Assembly: GCF_964355755.1 (NCBI RefSeq)
Contig: NC_092673.1
Location: 30,387,001 to 30,447,000 of the forward strand
DNA from: Antedon mediterranea
Taxonomy: Eukaryota; Echinodermata; Crinoidea; Comatulida; Antedonidae
Direction: 5' to 3'
Length of the DNA: 60,000 nt
Shown: one piece after another, positions 11,522-22,200 of the stretch
How the letters are laid out: each line of letters begins with the position of its first letter
Position numbering within the stretch: position 1 is the stretch's first letter
Made by a program: the position numbers and the translations under genes
Notes under the pieces: model-generated
What the model was told of the DNA's origin: nothing
The model's database searches: none
What the model saw: only the letters and a program-made list of their open reading frames with translations

Positions 11522-13157
11522 AAGCCACTGGAACAGCTGTATTAAAGTGCTTTAAAGAAACAAAAATTTGGGATTGCTCATCATTAACTCTCAAGACTAC
11601 CTCAGCCCTACCAGTACAAGGCGAAGCTGTTTTCGCACCAACTACCTTACCCAAGGTTTCCAGAATTCTCGGATCATCTTGAATATAACGTAAAATATTA
11701 CATCCTGTCAAAATTGGATAAGAAACATTGTTATTACATGCACTATCAGAAACAATGAGAAAACTACCCAACAAATTATGCCCTAATATTTCAATTGGAA
11801 CTTCAACATAGCCCTCAATCGGAACTTCAACACCACAGACGCCAATCACATTGGTAAATAACTTGTCTGCACTGTGTAAACCACCCAGCTCAGATTTTAG
11901 AATTCTGTGATAAATTGAAGAAGGAATGATAGATGCTTCCGCTCCTGTGTCAAGAACTGAACCCAATTCAACTGAACCAAACTTTATAACAGCACAAGGG
12001 CTTTGGGCAACTAAACGGCTAAGCAAAGAGGATTCCGAGGGCTCTCGTAAATCATTAGGGGGAATAATTTTATCTTCCACAGAAACAACCGGAATTTGAA
12101 CAGAACCTAGATTATGATTATCTGTAGATGGTTCGGGCTTTGACTTCCTAACTCTACTTGGACATTTTGCAGCAAAGTGGCCGACCTTTTTACATTCCCA
12201 GCAGAGACCTGGAGGCATTTCACAATTATCTCTATTATGACCAAATTGTCCACAATTAAAACAACGACGGGGTCCACTTCTATTAAAAGAATTATTAGTA
12301 GTATTTTGGGAAAACTTACATAAACTCTGTTGAAGTTGATCTAGCTGTTGTTTAAGAACCTTTAACTCCTTTTTAATTTCACAATTTTCAGATTGGTTTG
12401 AATAAGAATTTGTTGGAAAATCTACACCCTGAACTTTCGGTCTATAACCCCGTGATGTCTCGCCTTTAAACAATTCAAGAACTTCCTCCCTCATTTCCAT
12501 AAAGGATTTACCCCTAGACGCCAATTCAATTCTGCGCATTTCACGCCTAACGAGTGGATCCCGTACCCCTTCTACCAATCTCTGTTTGAGTGTGGAGTCC
12601 TGTAAATGTTTGAGAGCATTCTGTTCATTGGGGAAAGAAGCTTCCAATAATCGCGAATAAATTTTCATTAACTCTAAACTATATTCGGCCACACTTTCAT
12701 AATCCAACTGATTACGAGAATAAAACAAAGTATTTAAAGCCGATACGGATTCATCTGGAGAAAAGGTAGTCTGTAACACTTGAATGGCCTTTTTAACATT
12801 TTTGCCTTTACCCAATATGGACATTTGGTAATGTACTTCGTCTTTAGCCAATCCCCCCAAGTGACTTACTAGGGCATCATATTTTACGTCCCCACCTAGA
12901 TTATAATGTGTACAATATGTCTCAAAATCTTCGAGCCATTCCCGCAACGTGACATCCCCAGGGGATTTTGGACGACCCCTAAATTTAGCCAACTTAATAG
13001 GAGGAGGAACTTTTTGAACACCCACACCTTTCAACACATCAGTAAGCGCAGCAATCATACTATTAATTCCTGTGGTCTCAGTATCGGGTTTCTCAGCTTT
13101 CGCCATATTAATATACACAGATGATATAACGAGTTTAAATCGAAAATATACGAACAA
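11478..13157 (-). CDS. gag: Gag-protease polyprotein
   Basis: 559 codons. The capsid-like region carries a retrotransposon Gag signature (REWLEDFETYC, VAEYSLELMKIY) in about residues 55-260. Two CCHC zinc knuckles follow near residues 296-309 (CFNCGQFGHNRDNC) and 318-331 (CWECKKVGHFAAKC). An aspartic protease with the active-site LDTGAEAS lies near residue 400. Protease is therefore encoded with Gag, ahead of the frameshift to pol. The first 17 residues are hydrophobic and unlike Gag; Met18 (MAKAEKPD) is the more likely start. The stop at 11478 ends the frame inside pol. Confidence 0.93.
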   Translation of the reverse strand: MFVYFRFKLVISSVYINMAKAEKPDTETTGINSMIAALTDVLKGVGVQKVPPPIKLAKFRGRPKSPGDVTLREWLEDFETYCTHYNLGGDVKYDALVSHLGGLAKDEVHYQMSILGKGKNVKKAIQVLQTTFSPDESVSALNTLFYSRNQLDYESVAEYSLELMKIYSRLLEASFPNEQNALKHLQDSTLKQRLVEGVRDPLVRREMRRIELASRGKSFMEMREEVLELFKGETSRGYRPKVQGVDFPTNSYSNQSENCEIKKELKVLKQQLDQLQQSLCKFSQNTTNNSFNRSGPRRCFNCGQFGHNRDNCEMPPGLCWECKKVGHFAAKCPSRVRKSKPEPSTDNHNLGSVQIPVVSVEDKIIPPNDLREPSESSLLSRLVAQSPCAVIKFGSVELGSVLDTGAEASIIPSSIYHRILKSELGGLHSADKLFTNVIGVCGVEVPIEGYVEVPIEILGHNLLGSFLIVSDSACNNNVSYPILTGCNILRYIQDDPRILETLGKVVGAKTASPCTGRAEVVLRVNDEQSQIFVSLKHFNTAVPVACDKLHEVNVCIATG

Positions 13158-13499
13158 CGATCATTCATAAACCAATCTATAAGGTACTATATAAACAATT
13201 GATCACAGATAACATATCAACAATATATTTTAACAGATCCACACTTTTCAATGATTATAATTCCAAGCAAGAGTATTGTATGTCACACATGTCACACCAA
13301 TTATTAGAATTATCAATTTAAATTATATGGTCAACTTCCCAAATGTTAAATTATAATCAACACATTCATAAGTATCAAAATTATAATCAACACATTCATA
13401 TATAAGTATCAATGTTCTTATCTTCTTATCTCCATTCATAACTTGAGAGCCTAGATTCCGGTAACTGGTCCTCTTCGATCTTGATGCTTGATGCTTGGT

Positions 13500-13517
13500 A
13501 TCCTGCTCGCAGCGCCA
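13500..13517 (-). other. primer binding site, tRNA-Ser type
   Basis: Four bases inside the 5' LTR. The plus strand reads ATCCTGCTCGCAGCGCCA, which would be the 3' end of the primer tRNA including CCA. From memory this differs by one base from animal tRNA-Ser(CGA). Use of tRNA-Ser is common in mag-lineage Ty3 elements. Confidence 0.75.
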
Positions 13518-13521
13518 AGTT

Positions 13522-14176
13522 TGTCGTGGTCCGAACAAATAAAGAGGAGAAAACACTTGGTTTCTTTCCTTCAGTGCGATTTTATTAGTTTCGTCAAATC
13601 ATTACATAGGCATAAAGCCGCATAAGTCATTTCAGGTACAAGAATTCGAGATTTAAGATATAAGATTCAAGCCCTGCAAAATACGAATAACAAATAACAA
13701 TTGCCACTGTATCTAACAGTCAATTATAACAATAAGTAATAATGTAATAATTCACAACACTAATACAACAACGAACAATCACAATATAATAGTACCTCAA
13801 GTTATCAACACCAACGTATGTATGACACAGCATCAACTCGTGATAACAAGATAACAACTCCTGATTATTATACTTCCGACTGAGCAAAACTAAGATAAAT
13901 ATTGTAAATGCAAGTTTCATTAATCGTAAGCATGATTATAGTTAACATATGGTAAATCAGTTGCTTATATATATACAAGCTAAGCTTAGTACTTACAAAA
14001 TAAGAACATATCAATAGCTTAAACAAACTCTCAACCAAAACTGTAGTAACATAGCGAGAGCCAACAAAACGAACAAAAAACCCGCTCTGCTTACGCACAG
14101 TCTTTTATCACACAGTGTCACCTGTATTCCAATTACAGAATGACTACGCAGCGCCCTCAATACTCAATTCATCACA
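13522..14176 (-). repeat. 5' LTR of the Ty3-like element
   Basis: 655 bases, the upstream LTR in element orientation, with the same TGT...ACA ends as its partner. It carries a 10-base insertion relative to the 3' LTR. Promoter and polyadenylation signals are expected within it but were not pinned down. Confidence 0.95.
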
Positions 14177-14344
14177 TTAATTTATACTGTATTAAAAAAC
14201 ATGTATCCTTGCTTTAAGGGGCAACAAGAATATGTTGTAGTGATTAATCTGGCCTTTCCCTTTTTTAGACTATTTTTGTTCATCTAGTTCAACCAAACAT
14301 TGTTTTAATTTTCTGATCAGTTAGGTCTATCTTAATATCAATTA

Positions 14345-14545
14345 CTAGGAACATCTTGGAATGCGATCAGACACAACGTGTGAAAATAACATTTATATAC
14401 AACGGAAGGACGTAACGCAACGCAAAGTGATTTGGCCAATCTCAAGCGATGCATTATTCGAACAGTCGCGTGTGATTTGGTCAACATTGACTTGTGACTT
14501 TCCAACGCAAAACGACGGTTACGCAATTGAATTATACATAAATAA
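14345..14545. mobile_element. MITE, AAGCTTGGTTCCCACTAG family (degenerate)
   Basis: Contains the family core: a GGACGTAACGCAACGC-type arm, a GATTTGGCCAAT segment and the mirrored GTGATTTGGTCAAC arm. The outer ends have decayed (ACTAGGAACATCTTGG at the left). It lies directly beside the LTR retrotransposon's target site. Confidence 0.6.
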
Positions 14546-14639
14546 TAAACAATCATAATAAATATTCGTTCTTATATCGCTTTTGCACAATGCTTCTAAG
14601 CGCTTAAAATTTCTTGGGAGCAAACACGAATTGAAACAT

Positions 14640-14835
14640 ACTCTCATAATGCAGCTAGGAATCAGTGCAAAGTTGTGTATTCACCCTACTATGTACCCAT
14701 TTACACACATGGGTGGAGAGGCAAACGGAAGTAAAGTATACTTCCTAAGGATACAACTAGAAATGCGGCGAGATTTGGATTCGAACTCAGGATCTCACGG
14801 TCAGTAATCCAACGTCCTACACACGCAGTGTGTAC
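14640..14835 (-). mobile_element. tRNA-derived SINE fragment
   Basis: On the minus strand a pol III box B (GAGTTCGAATCC) follows an anticodon-arm-like segment. A tail region then reads TTGCCTCTCCACCCATGTGT and AATGGGTACATAGTAGGG. That tail layout is typical of tRNA-derived SINEs of marine invertebrates. The box A end and the far tail are not clear. Confidence 0.6.
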
Positions 14836-14880
14836 ATGCTGTACAAAAGGGCTCTTAAATGTAAACTCAATTAATATTAA

Positions 14881-16323
14881 CTAGATGGTACGCTCGCTTC
14901 GCTCGCGTACCATCTAGGTCGTACCCACAGATGGTTCTCGAATACATAACAATTTCAGCGTTAAAAAACTGGCGATTTCAAATGTACGTACCGCAGGACA
15001 TGTCGTTTACAGGAACGAATAAATAGACACTGTGATTTATGTACTCAACTAAAATTAGCACCCTGGGAATTACTTCCGAAAGAGAAACTTGTCACAAAAT
15101 GAGACCAATTGTTTAAGTCAAATTTAAACAAACTTAATTTGTGTTTTGTATGTAACATTAGGGTTGAGGGATGGAGAAGAGGATGGGTACAAAGAGGAAC
15201 AATTTTTAAATATATTCTTTATCCATTTAGTAACGAAATATTAATTGTTTTCATGTTTTACAAATAATATACCACTACCGGGACCACTACACACAGTAAA
15301 ACATTGCGATTTAATACTTTGTTGAAACTATCACCGTCATAGTCGATTGAAATAGTACAGTATGTATATGTTTATATAATATAAAACAATTTGTGAAAAC
15401 CACCTCTATTCGGGGAAAATCAGGAATTCGATATAATCGTCAATAAATATTAAATTATCTAACTCAACTTAATTAGTAGGCTTAATGGTTTTCAATTGTT
15501 TCTTAGAGCCAATTCATACTTAAGTTGGTTCCTAGCCTACCCACCAAAGTTGTTCTGCGTTTAGGGCATGTGATGTACCGTAGGCCCATCCTCTACTGGT
15601 TTTACAACGCTATTCATGCCAGTGAGGGAAGGGTGGTGATGTGGATGGTTTAACTGCAATAATAAAGATGTGTACATAATATACGGCGAGTGAAAACGCT
15701 AGCTCATTATCCGTTTAAAAAAATTTTATATCCAACCTCTGCAGCACAGATTGAAATGGTTGGGTTGGTTGAAAAAAAAAATGGATCGAATTTCTGTTAT
15801 GAGTATACAGTACTTGTCTTTACGACGCCTGAGGAAATAGAAACTTGTGGAACAGAGATTGGAATGTTCCATTCATCGCAAATCAATACATTTGTATAAA
15901 CGTATATTAAATCTATCAAAATAGTATTTTTTAAAGAAAATCGGCCTGTCTTCAACATTATGATGCTGTACTCGATCTGTTCAACCGGTTTTCAGCCATT
16001 AAAAACAATTATCGTAGGAGGAGATAGGAAAATGCGAAGCATCCTCGTATTATTGTCTGCGGGTATTTTTCAAGACGGACATCCATTAGATAGTGTATAC
16101 CACGATCGGGAAACACCCCTATTTGGGGAAAATCGTTGAACCTAAATTCGTTTTAATCGTCAATAAATAATTATCTAACTTAATTTAATTAGTAAACAGG
16201 GTTACATCAGGTGGCTAAAATCAGTACCGAAAGTACGAACCAACTGTATATACCATCGAGTAAAAATTCTAGAAGTAAAGCGCGATTTACCGAATTTTGC
16301 CCTTACGTAAATTTATATATAGA
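14881..16323 (-). mobile_element. non-autonomous Helitron-like element
   Basis: On the minus strand it begins TCTATATATAAAT preceded by A, and ends in a perfect hairpin (GATGGTACGCGAGCG / CGAGCGTACCATC arms) plus CTAG followed by T. These are the 5'-TC, 3'-hairpin and CTRR marks of Helitrons inserted between A and T, with no target duplication. Two relatives share the 5' start (45466 and 58551) and the hairpin core GAGCGAAGCGAGC. The interior resembles 44488-45466 over most of its length. No Rep/helicase coding sequence is present. Confidence 0.8.
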
Positions 16324-16983
16324 TGGACGTAAGTATAAAAATACGCCACAAGTTGAAATACAAATTAGTTTCTTTATTCTTTATTATTATTTTTCTTTAT
16401 TTCATACACTTCGATCCATCTTTATTATATAATGAAAGAAGAATATCGACTTATAAAAATATAGAATATAACCTCGAAATAGGTTTTGCATGCATTTCCT
16501 TACCTGGTTGAGCTATGCTCCGTACTTTCCCGTTATCTATAGGCTATAAACACGTAGTCTTGTGAAAATAAAATGTAATTCAATTTAAATTTAAATACTA
16601 AATTAAAATATCGGTATATAATATTTTTCATTAACATTTTGACTGAACAAACAAAACTAAATTTGTAAATAATGATTTGCTTCATAAAATTGTGTCCTTG
16701 GCAGACGGCACACAAGCTCAAATTATTATCCTCTGGTGCTCAATAAAACAGTGTAAATTGTAATAACGCTGTAAATTTTATACGCAGGCCGAGTTTTCTT
16801 AAAACCAAATTAACCATTCATTTAAATGGTACCGTTATGTATTTATATATAAGGGCTGAACTGACTGCATTTCGTATTTATTTGTTATAATTTTCTCCGC
16901 ACAATTTTGGAGAACTACATAATAATTACAGTCATTGCTAGCTGAATTCAATTCATATGTTGATTGAATCTTACTTTAAGAAA
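16324..16983. other. no gene seen; 3' flank of ApoL copy C
   Basis: AT-rich sequence downstream of the stop codon of copy C. It should hold its 3' untranslated region and polyadenylation site. Several A/T-rich hexamers could serve as poly(A) signals and none stands out. Confidence 0.4.
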
Positions 16984-19900
16984 CTAACAGCAGTCTTCAA
17001 TATCTCCTTCACATGGTATTGCAAGCTCAATCACAACTGACATTAACGCTTCAATCACTGTATCTTCAGCCGTTGGTGGCTCCATGTTTTTCAAATCATC
17101 TACAATCTTTTGTATTTGATCAGCAGCTTTGTCTACATTACCCTCACTCATGTTAATCGATGTTTCAACGATTGTCTTTATGTCCAATCCAATGGCAAAT
17201 GCACTAAACGCCATTAGGCCAAAGTTTAATGGCATACCGGCTATTTTCAATGTAGCTGCACCGAATTCATCCAGACATCTTCCAACTAAACAAATTGTAT
17301 ACAGTATATTAACTCTATGCTCCTTCTTAACCAAAAACACCGGTGTTTCCACTAGGACGTAACGCCAAAGATTACTTAGCGGCGCTATACAATCTTTGGT
17401 AACGTAAGAATGTAACCGCAACGCAAGCGAGATGACTAATCACACGCGACTGTTCGAATAATGCATCAATTGAGATTGGTAAAATCACTTTGCGTTGCGT
17501 TACGCCCTTGCATTGCGTTACATCATTCACTTGCGTTACGTCATTGCGCTGCGTCCTAGTAGGAAGCAAGCTTTATAAGCTACAGTACAGGCCATACCTG
17601 ATCGTCGTTTTTGTTTGAAAATTAAGCTGGTCGTCGCATGACACGTAGACTTACAAAACAGGATAATTCTATAGTGTTTAAACCGAGAGGTAAATACGAA
17701 ACTTACCTGTTAATGCGGCAGTCTGTATGCCTAGTATTCCATCGATGGCCTTACCGCTATTGGTTATTATCTGGAATTCCTTTTGATGACCAAATTCACC
17801 AACTATAGAATGGAATATATTTAAAATATATGATGTGTTCAGTTCAATTACAACAGTTGTTGCTAAACTCAGTGAATTATAGGCTATTGATCCTATCAAG
17901 GCAATCTAAGCTCGCTTTGTCAAAATATAGGAACTTGTAAAATTCCTTTGATCTTATGATTGGCTGCGACATATTCATACTACAGTCGTTAATTGTGACC
18001 ATACGTTTTATGGTGTTTATTCTTATATATTTTGGTACTTTAAAAAGCCCGATGTGAATGATTTTTCTTACGAACATAAAGTTGTGAATCATCTAATTTT
18101 TAATGTAGTTTTCATCACAAAGACACAATAGATCGGATTTAACAGTAATTTTAAATTGAAGTTATTTTGTGTCTTATATTAATTTTGCGTATTGTTAAAC
18201 TTCATTTTGACAATGTTGCCAGTAACGTTAACATTCCCTAATCACTTTCTATACGTTACCGCATATTACCTAATTTTTGCTTTATATAAAAAAACTGTTC
18301 CTGAAGGTCTCAAGATGAGGAAAAGGAACAATGAAGTATCCTTTTGTAAAAAAAGAAGATCATAACCTTTTGAAACGATGCTTTTAACTGTACAAATAAA
18401 CTGCAGGATTTTTTGTCCAATAACTGAAAAGTAATAAAAAATAACTGATTAGAAGAAATAACAGAAACATTGCGGGTTTCAAGTTTAGACAATAATTGTG
18501 ATACTGGTTCTATACTACTGTATTATACTATATTCCTCAGCACAAATCGAGAAATTCCTTCTGAAAACACCAAATAATGAAATAATGTTGTGTTCATTGC
18601 ACAAAATTCAGGTATCGATTTAATGAGAATTTTGTATATTGCATGATACATCAAAATTAAAATAATAATGCATTTTTTAGTATTTATAATACATACAGTA
18701 ACCCAATGACAGAAGTTCACTTTTAGACCTTTCGATAATTTAAATTTTACATTATTTTTCTAGCTAAATTAAGACGTTTCGGAGTTTTCAGGGAAAAGTG
18801 TCAATTGTTAAAAGTATAGGGCTTATGATATTTTAAAATTAGCTTACATATGGCAACATTGACTCCATTTCCATCTTTCTTGAAAAAGGCCACGACCTTA
18901 CCAATCTTCTGTGCAGTTTGTATGTAGATTTTAAGATCATTTTGGTATCTCTCTCGAACTTTTTGCAGATTAGCAAACGTGATGTCATCTTCTTCTATCA
19001 GTTTATTGGCTTCTTCAGCTCCTTGACTTGATAATATTTCACCTGCAATTGAGGCACCAGCTGTCGTAGCTCCACCCGCACCCGCCATAACACCTCCAGC
19101 TATCATTATCGGCGCTCCAAGACCAAGGGTTGCAATAGTAATTGCTAATCCGATCCCGCTCAAAACACCACCAACGATCGCCACTGAGGAACCGGTTAGC
19201 TTGGCAATATTCGTTGATTTTTTTATGTCTCTGACTCTATAAACAATCGCCTGCAGCTTGTCTATCAATGTATTCCGAGCCTTCTGCCACTGAGTTGATG
19301 CTTCTTCTAGTGCCAGTCGATCCTCCTCGTTGACCTTTAAACTATCTAAATATCGTGTTAACGACCTGGTCGTCTTGAATTTTATTTCCAAACTACTAAA
19401 CAAGGTTTCAATCACTGGTATGACAGGAACCGCAACCTTGGTCAATACAAACCTCATTCTTGAAGAGCAAATAACAACATCAAAACATTAATTTTTATCA
19501 GTAGGCCTACTGTATGAACAGAAAGGCAATCATAATTGGCTTAAATGTTAAAGAGTATAAATGAATGAATGAATCTTAAGATACAAACGTTTGAATTTCC
19601 AATTAGTTTCCCTGTATTTTATGTCAGTTAAAAATGTTATACTACGTTAGGTGTATACAGTACTTAAGTATACGCTTTACACGCCGACACAGGTGGACTA
19701 CATACACTTTTCTGTGTCGGATCCAATATTGTGAATAAGGAGGAGAGGAAAAGCGGGTTTAACAAAAATACTTAATGTTATTTTCTTTTTCTGAAATTAA
19801 GAGGGAAAACGCAACTAACTTGAGATACATCTAATAAACATTAGGTCTACATAGTTGATTATCAGTAATATACATAATGTCATCATAGGCCTAATGGGTA

Positions 19901-20611
19901 ATTTCCGGCTTATGTTTTGGACACAATTGTTTCAATGAGTATTGGAAATTCCAGTGGTGATACAATTTGGGAAAATCCAACTTGTCATTAAAAAAAAATA
20001 CACAACAGGAAATTTAATTTTCTAAGGAAGAACAATCATTAAAAACATAGACTCAATTACTGTTAAGCAGGTTAAGTTGTCTAAATAAAATAATGTAATT
20101 TTTAAATCCGAATAATCTCATGTTTCACTTAGAATTATTATTACCGTTTATACTGTTTTGTTCTTTGCCAAAGAAGATTTAATCGCACACGCCCTTTGAG
20201 TCCCTTTATCACTAATTTTTGTTTTAAATCTTTAGTAAAAAATATCGGAAAATCATGATTTTATCTTAGTGCCTCCTACGCATACGATTTCACCATATAA
20301 ACATACTTAATTGACATTGTATATGTCAACATACATACTTTGACAAGGGTAATATATTAAACAACTGTAACATGCTAAGCCTATTTATTTGAAATTGTAT
20401 TATGATCTTACTTCCAAGAAAATGAGCCTTCCCCTGTTTGTTCTTTGAATATTGCAACCGTAAGCTCTCGTCCACTTGATTCTTTGATTTCTTCGGCGAT
20501 GGTTAACCATGATTCGTTATCTTTTTCATCACCATTCAGTTCAATTGATTGCTGAATACGCTTAATGGCAGAATCAGTAATGTTTTTAAGAATGACCTGT
20601 GAATTCTCCAT
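16984..20611 (-). CDS. apolipoprotein L-like protein, intact five-exon gene (copy C)
   Basis: Exons: 20412-20611, 18848-19458, 18367-18423, 17707-17802 and 16984-17285. Phases join without error to 421 residues (start MENSQVILKN, end GDIEDCC). Residues 1-67 form a short helical N-terminal module that I do not recognise. About 75-150 is amphipathic or coiled. Residues 156-209 are a glycine- and alanine-rich hydrophobic hairpin (SSVAIVGGVLSGIGL). A second hydrophobic helix lies in exon 5, followed by LDIKTIVETSINMSEGNVDK. The hairpin plus the LD-x-x-x-IV...GN-x-x-KAA helix matches the apolipoprotein L family (Pfam Apolipoprotein_L), whose members act on membranes and lipids and, in mammals, in innate defence. 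The exon 3 donor GTTATG is weak. A MITE lies in intron 4. No signal peptide is seen, so an intracellular membrane role is likely. Function in this animal is inferred. Confidence 0.85.
17345..17577. mobile_element. MITE, AAGCTTGGTTCCCACTAG family
   Basis: Left end TTTCCACTAGGACGTAACGC, right end GCGTCCTAGTAGGAAGCAAGCTT, with the typical internal GCGTTGCGTTACG repeats and a CCAAT-like centre. It lies in intron 4 of the intact ApoL-like gene, about 60 bases upstream of exon 5. Confidence 0.75.
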
Positions 20612-21118
20612 ACTTGATTCCTGTAAAAATAATAGGAGACTGAAAGTGAATCATTTGTTGTACCGTTGAGTACAGTTTTCCCGTTGAATACTTATTTAAA
20701 AGAATATTTTGAGTGTTGAGATTGTTTTCTATCCGAATATTTTCTGTTGAGCAGAATCTTTTTACACGAATACAAAAAGCAATGAACGAATTATTATGTT
20801 GTCTACGAAAGTTCCCAATCAAATACAACAAATGTACATCGGCTTAAATTAGGCTGACATCGAAAAAGGCAACTGCAATACACATTTGAAATATAAAATC
20901 ATACAAATTGGATAAAAGTGGATTTTTCTGTGTCGTCAAACACACTACGACCAGCTACTATGCTTTTATTACATATTTACCTAAAGCATAATTATGCTTG
21001 TGTTAAGTCATATAGCATAAAGAAAGATCATTTGAATAAATAATTTTTAAAACGATGCCTATTCAATAATAATAATTATATTATTATATTATAAATATTA
21101 TAATTAATAATAACATAC

Positions 21119-21275
21119 CCGTAAACACTGTATGAGGGTCTCCGAATCTCACCTATATATTGCGTTGTTCTGGAGCAATTCAATGCTGACGATGTGATCT
21201 ATGAGAACACAGCTGAAAAGTAAAAGCTAACAAATTGCAAGTAATATAAACTACTGCAACTTTTGTCGTCGCCCT
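21119..21275 (-). other. candidate 5' non-coding exon and promoter of ApoL copy C
   Basis: A donor-like GGGTATGTTA starts at 21120 leftwards. The region to 21275 resembles the equivalent part of copy B (7390-7500), including the AACTGCAAC/AACTGCGAC segment. A pyrimidine-rich acceptor precedes the coding start near 20640. The transcription start is not visible. Confidence 0.4.
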
Positions 21276-21384
21276 CGTCGCCCAAACACCTTCCAAGCCA
21301 TCACTGCTTATCATGTTACTACAGTTTCTCTTTCAATATCATTACCGATAAATGTTGACCAAAGTGGGGATTGACATGTAATTG

Positions 21385-21413
21385 AATCATGGAGGTATTA
21401 TACCTCCATGATT
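21385..21413. repeat. perfect inverted repeat
   Basis: AATCATGGAGGTA, a 3-base loop, then TACCTCCATGATT. The GGAGGTA/TACCTCC arms resemble the terminal hairpin of the element at 36570-37227, so this may be a remnant of two abutted element ends. Confidence 0.7.
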
Positions 21414-22050
21414 GAATGTTATCCAACACACAATACGGACTTTACGGGAAGCCCCAGGACGGTGTCCATGAATAATTTATGCATGAGCTTTAACAAAGGT
21501 GGGTGGAGCTTAGCGTGAAATTCCGTAGGACGATAAAAAAGTTGCCATTTTCCCGTTTACGGAGAGCGACACATAAACGTGGAATTTTCAAAACTCTAAA
21601 TAATATTTGAACTTCTAATTTAATTGTTTAATGAAATAACATTTTTATTGGGTTAAAATGGCTGTGTTAAAATCAGCGTTTGAATACGAGGCTTAGAAGG
21701 CTAGGCCTATGCTGCATCACCAGATCCAAGCGATTCAAAAGGGGAGGGGAGACTGTCGGTCGTCGTCTTCGCGCAACGGTTCGAACTAGTAAAACGGCTA
21801 TGTTGACTCTATATGATTTTACGCTCTTGCGAACACAGGATATTCGTCGTCCTCCCCAACCGTAGTGTTTCGTAAAGTCCCTATTGTTAATTTACAACGC
21901 TGTTTCATTCTTATTCTAAAGTTCTGATATTGTGTAAATAAAGTCAAGCAAATTGCCTTGAAAGAATGAATGAATGAATGAAAACAAAAATAATAGGCTA
22001 CACTTTATCGTGATTAAAAGTAGCCTAAATAATAGAAATAATGAGTTAAG

Positions 22051-22200
22051 CTCTCTCTACACTATCAAACTAGTTTGACAAAAAAGTTTGATGTGCCCAA
22101 GTATGGTAGTGATATGCCCAAATATGGTAGTGATATGACATCATCATGTCCATGCGCACATCACATATGTTTGTCACAAAGTTTGATAGTGTAGACAGAG
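22051..22200. mobile_element. short MITE with 21-bp terminal inverted repeats
   Basis: Ends CTCTCTCTACACTATCAAAC and GTTTGATAGTGTAGACAGAG are inverted repeats. The interior repeats ATATGGTAGTGATATG and contains a run of ATGACATCATCATG. A second copy in the opposite layout lies at 36310-36455. Confidence 0.8.

Larger units (their letters stand above)
7544..14176 (-). mobile_element. Ty3/mag-like LTR retrotransposon, apparently full length
   Basis: Two direct LTRs (7544-8189 and 13522-14176) start TGT and end ACA. They flank gag-protease and pol read on the minus strand, and a 4-bp duplication TTAA borders the element (7540-7543 and 14177-14180). The pol order protease, RT, RNase H, integrase places it in the Ty3/Gypsy superfamily. 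The tRNA-Ser-type primer site is typical of the mag lineage. Both reading frames are open. By eye the LTRs differ by one substitution (T/C in caagTtaagctt), a one-base indel and a 10-base indel, which implies recent insertion. It lies 5' of ApoL copy B in the same orientation. Confidence 0.95.

Noticed and set aside
21680-21865. 61-codon Arg-rich plus-strand frame
   Set aside because: Short, no splice context and no recognisable similarity.
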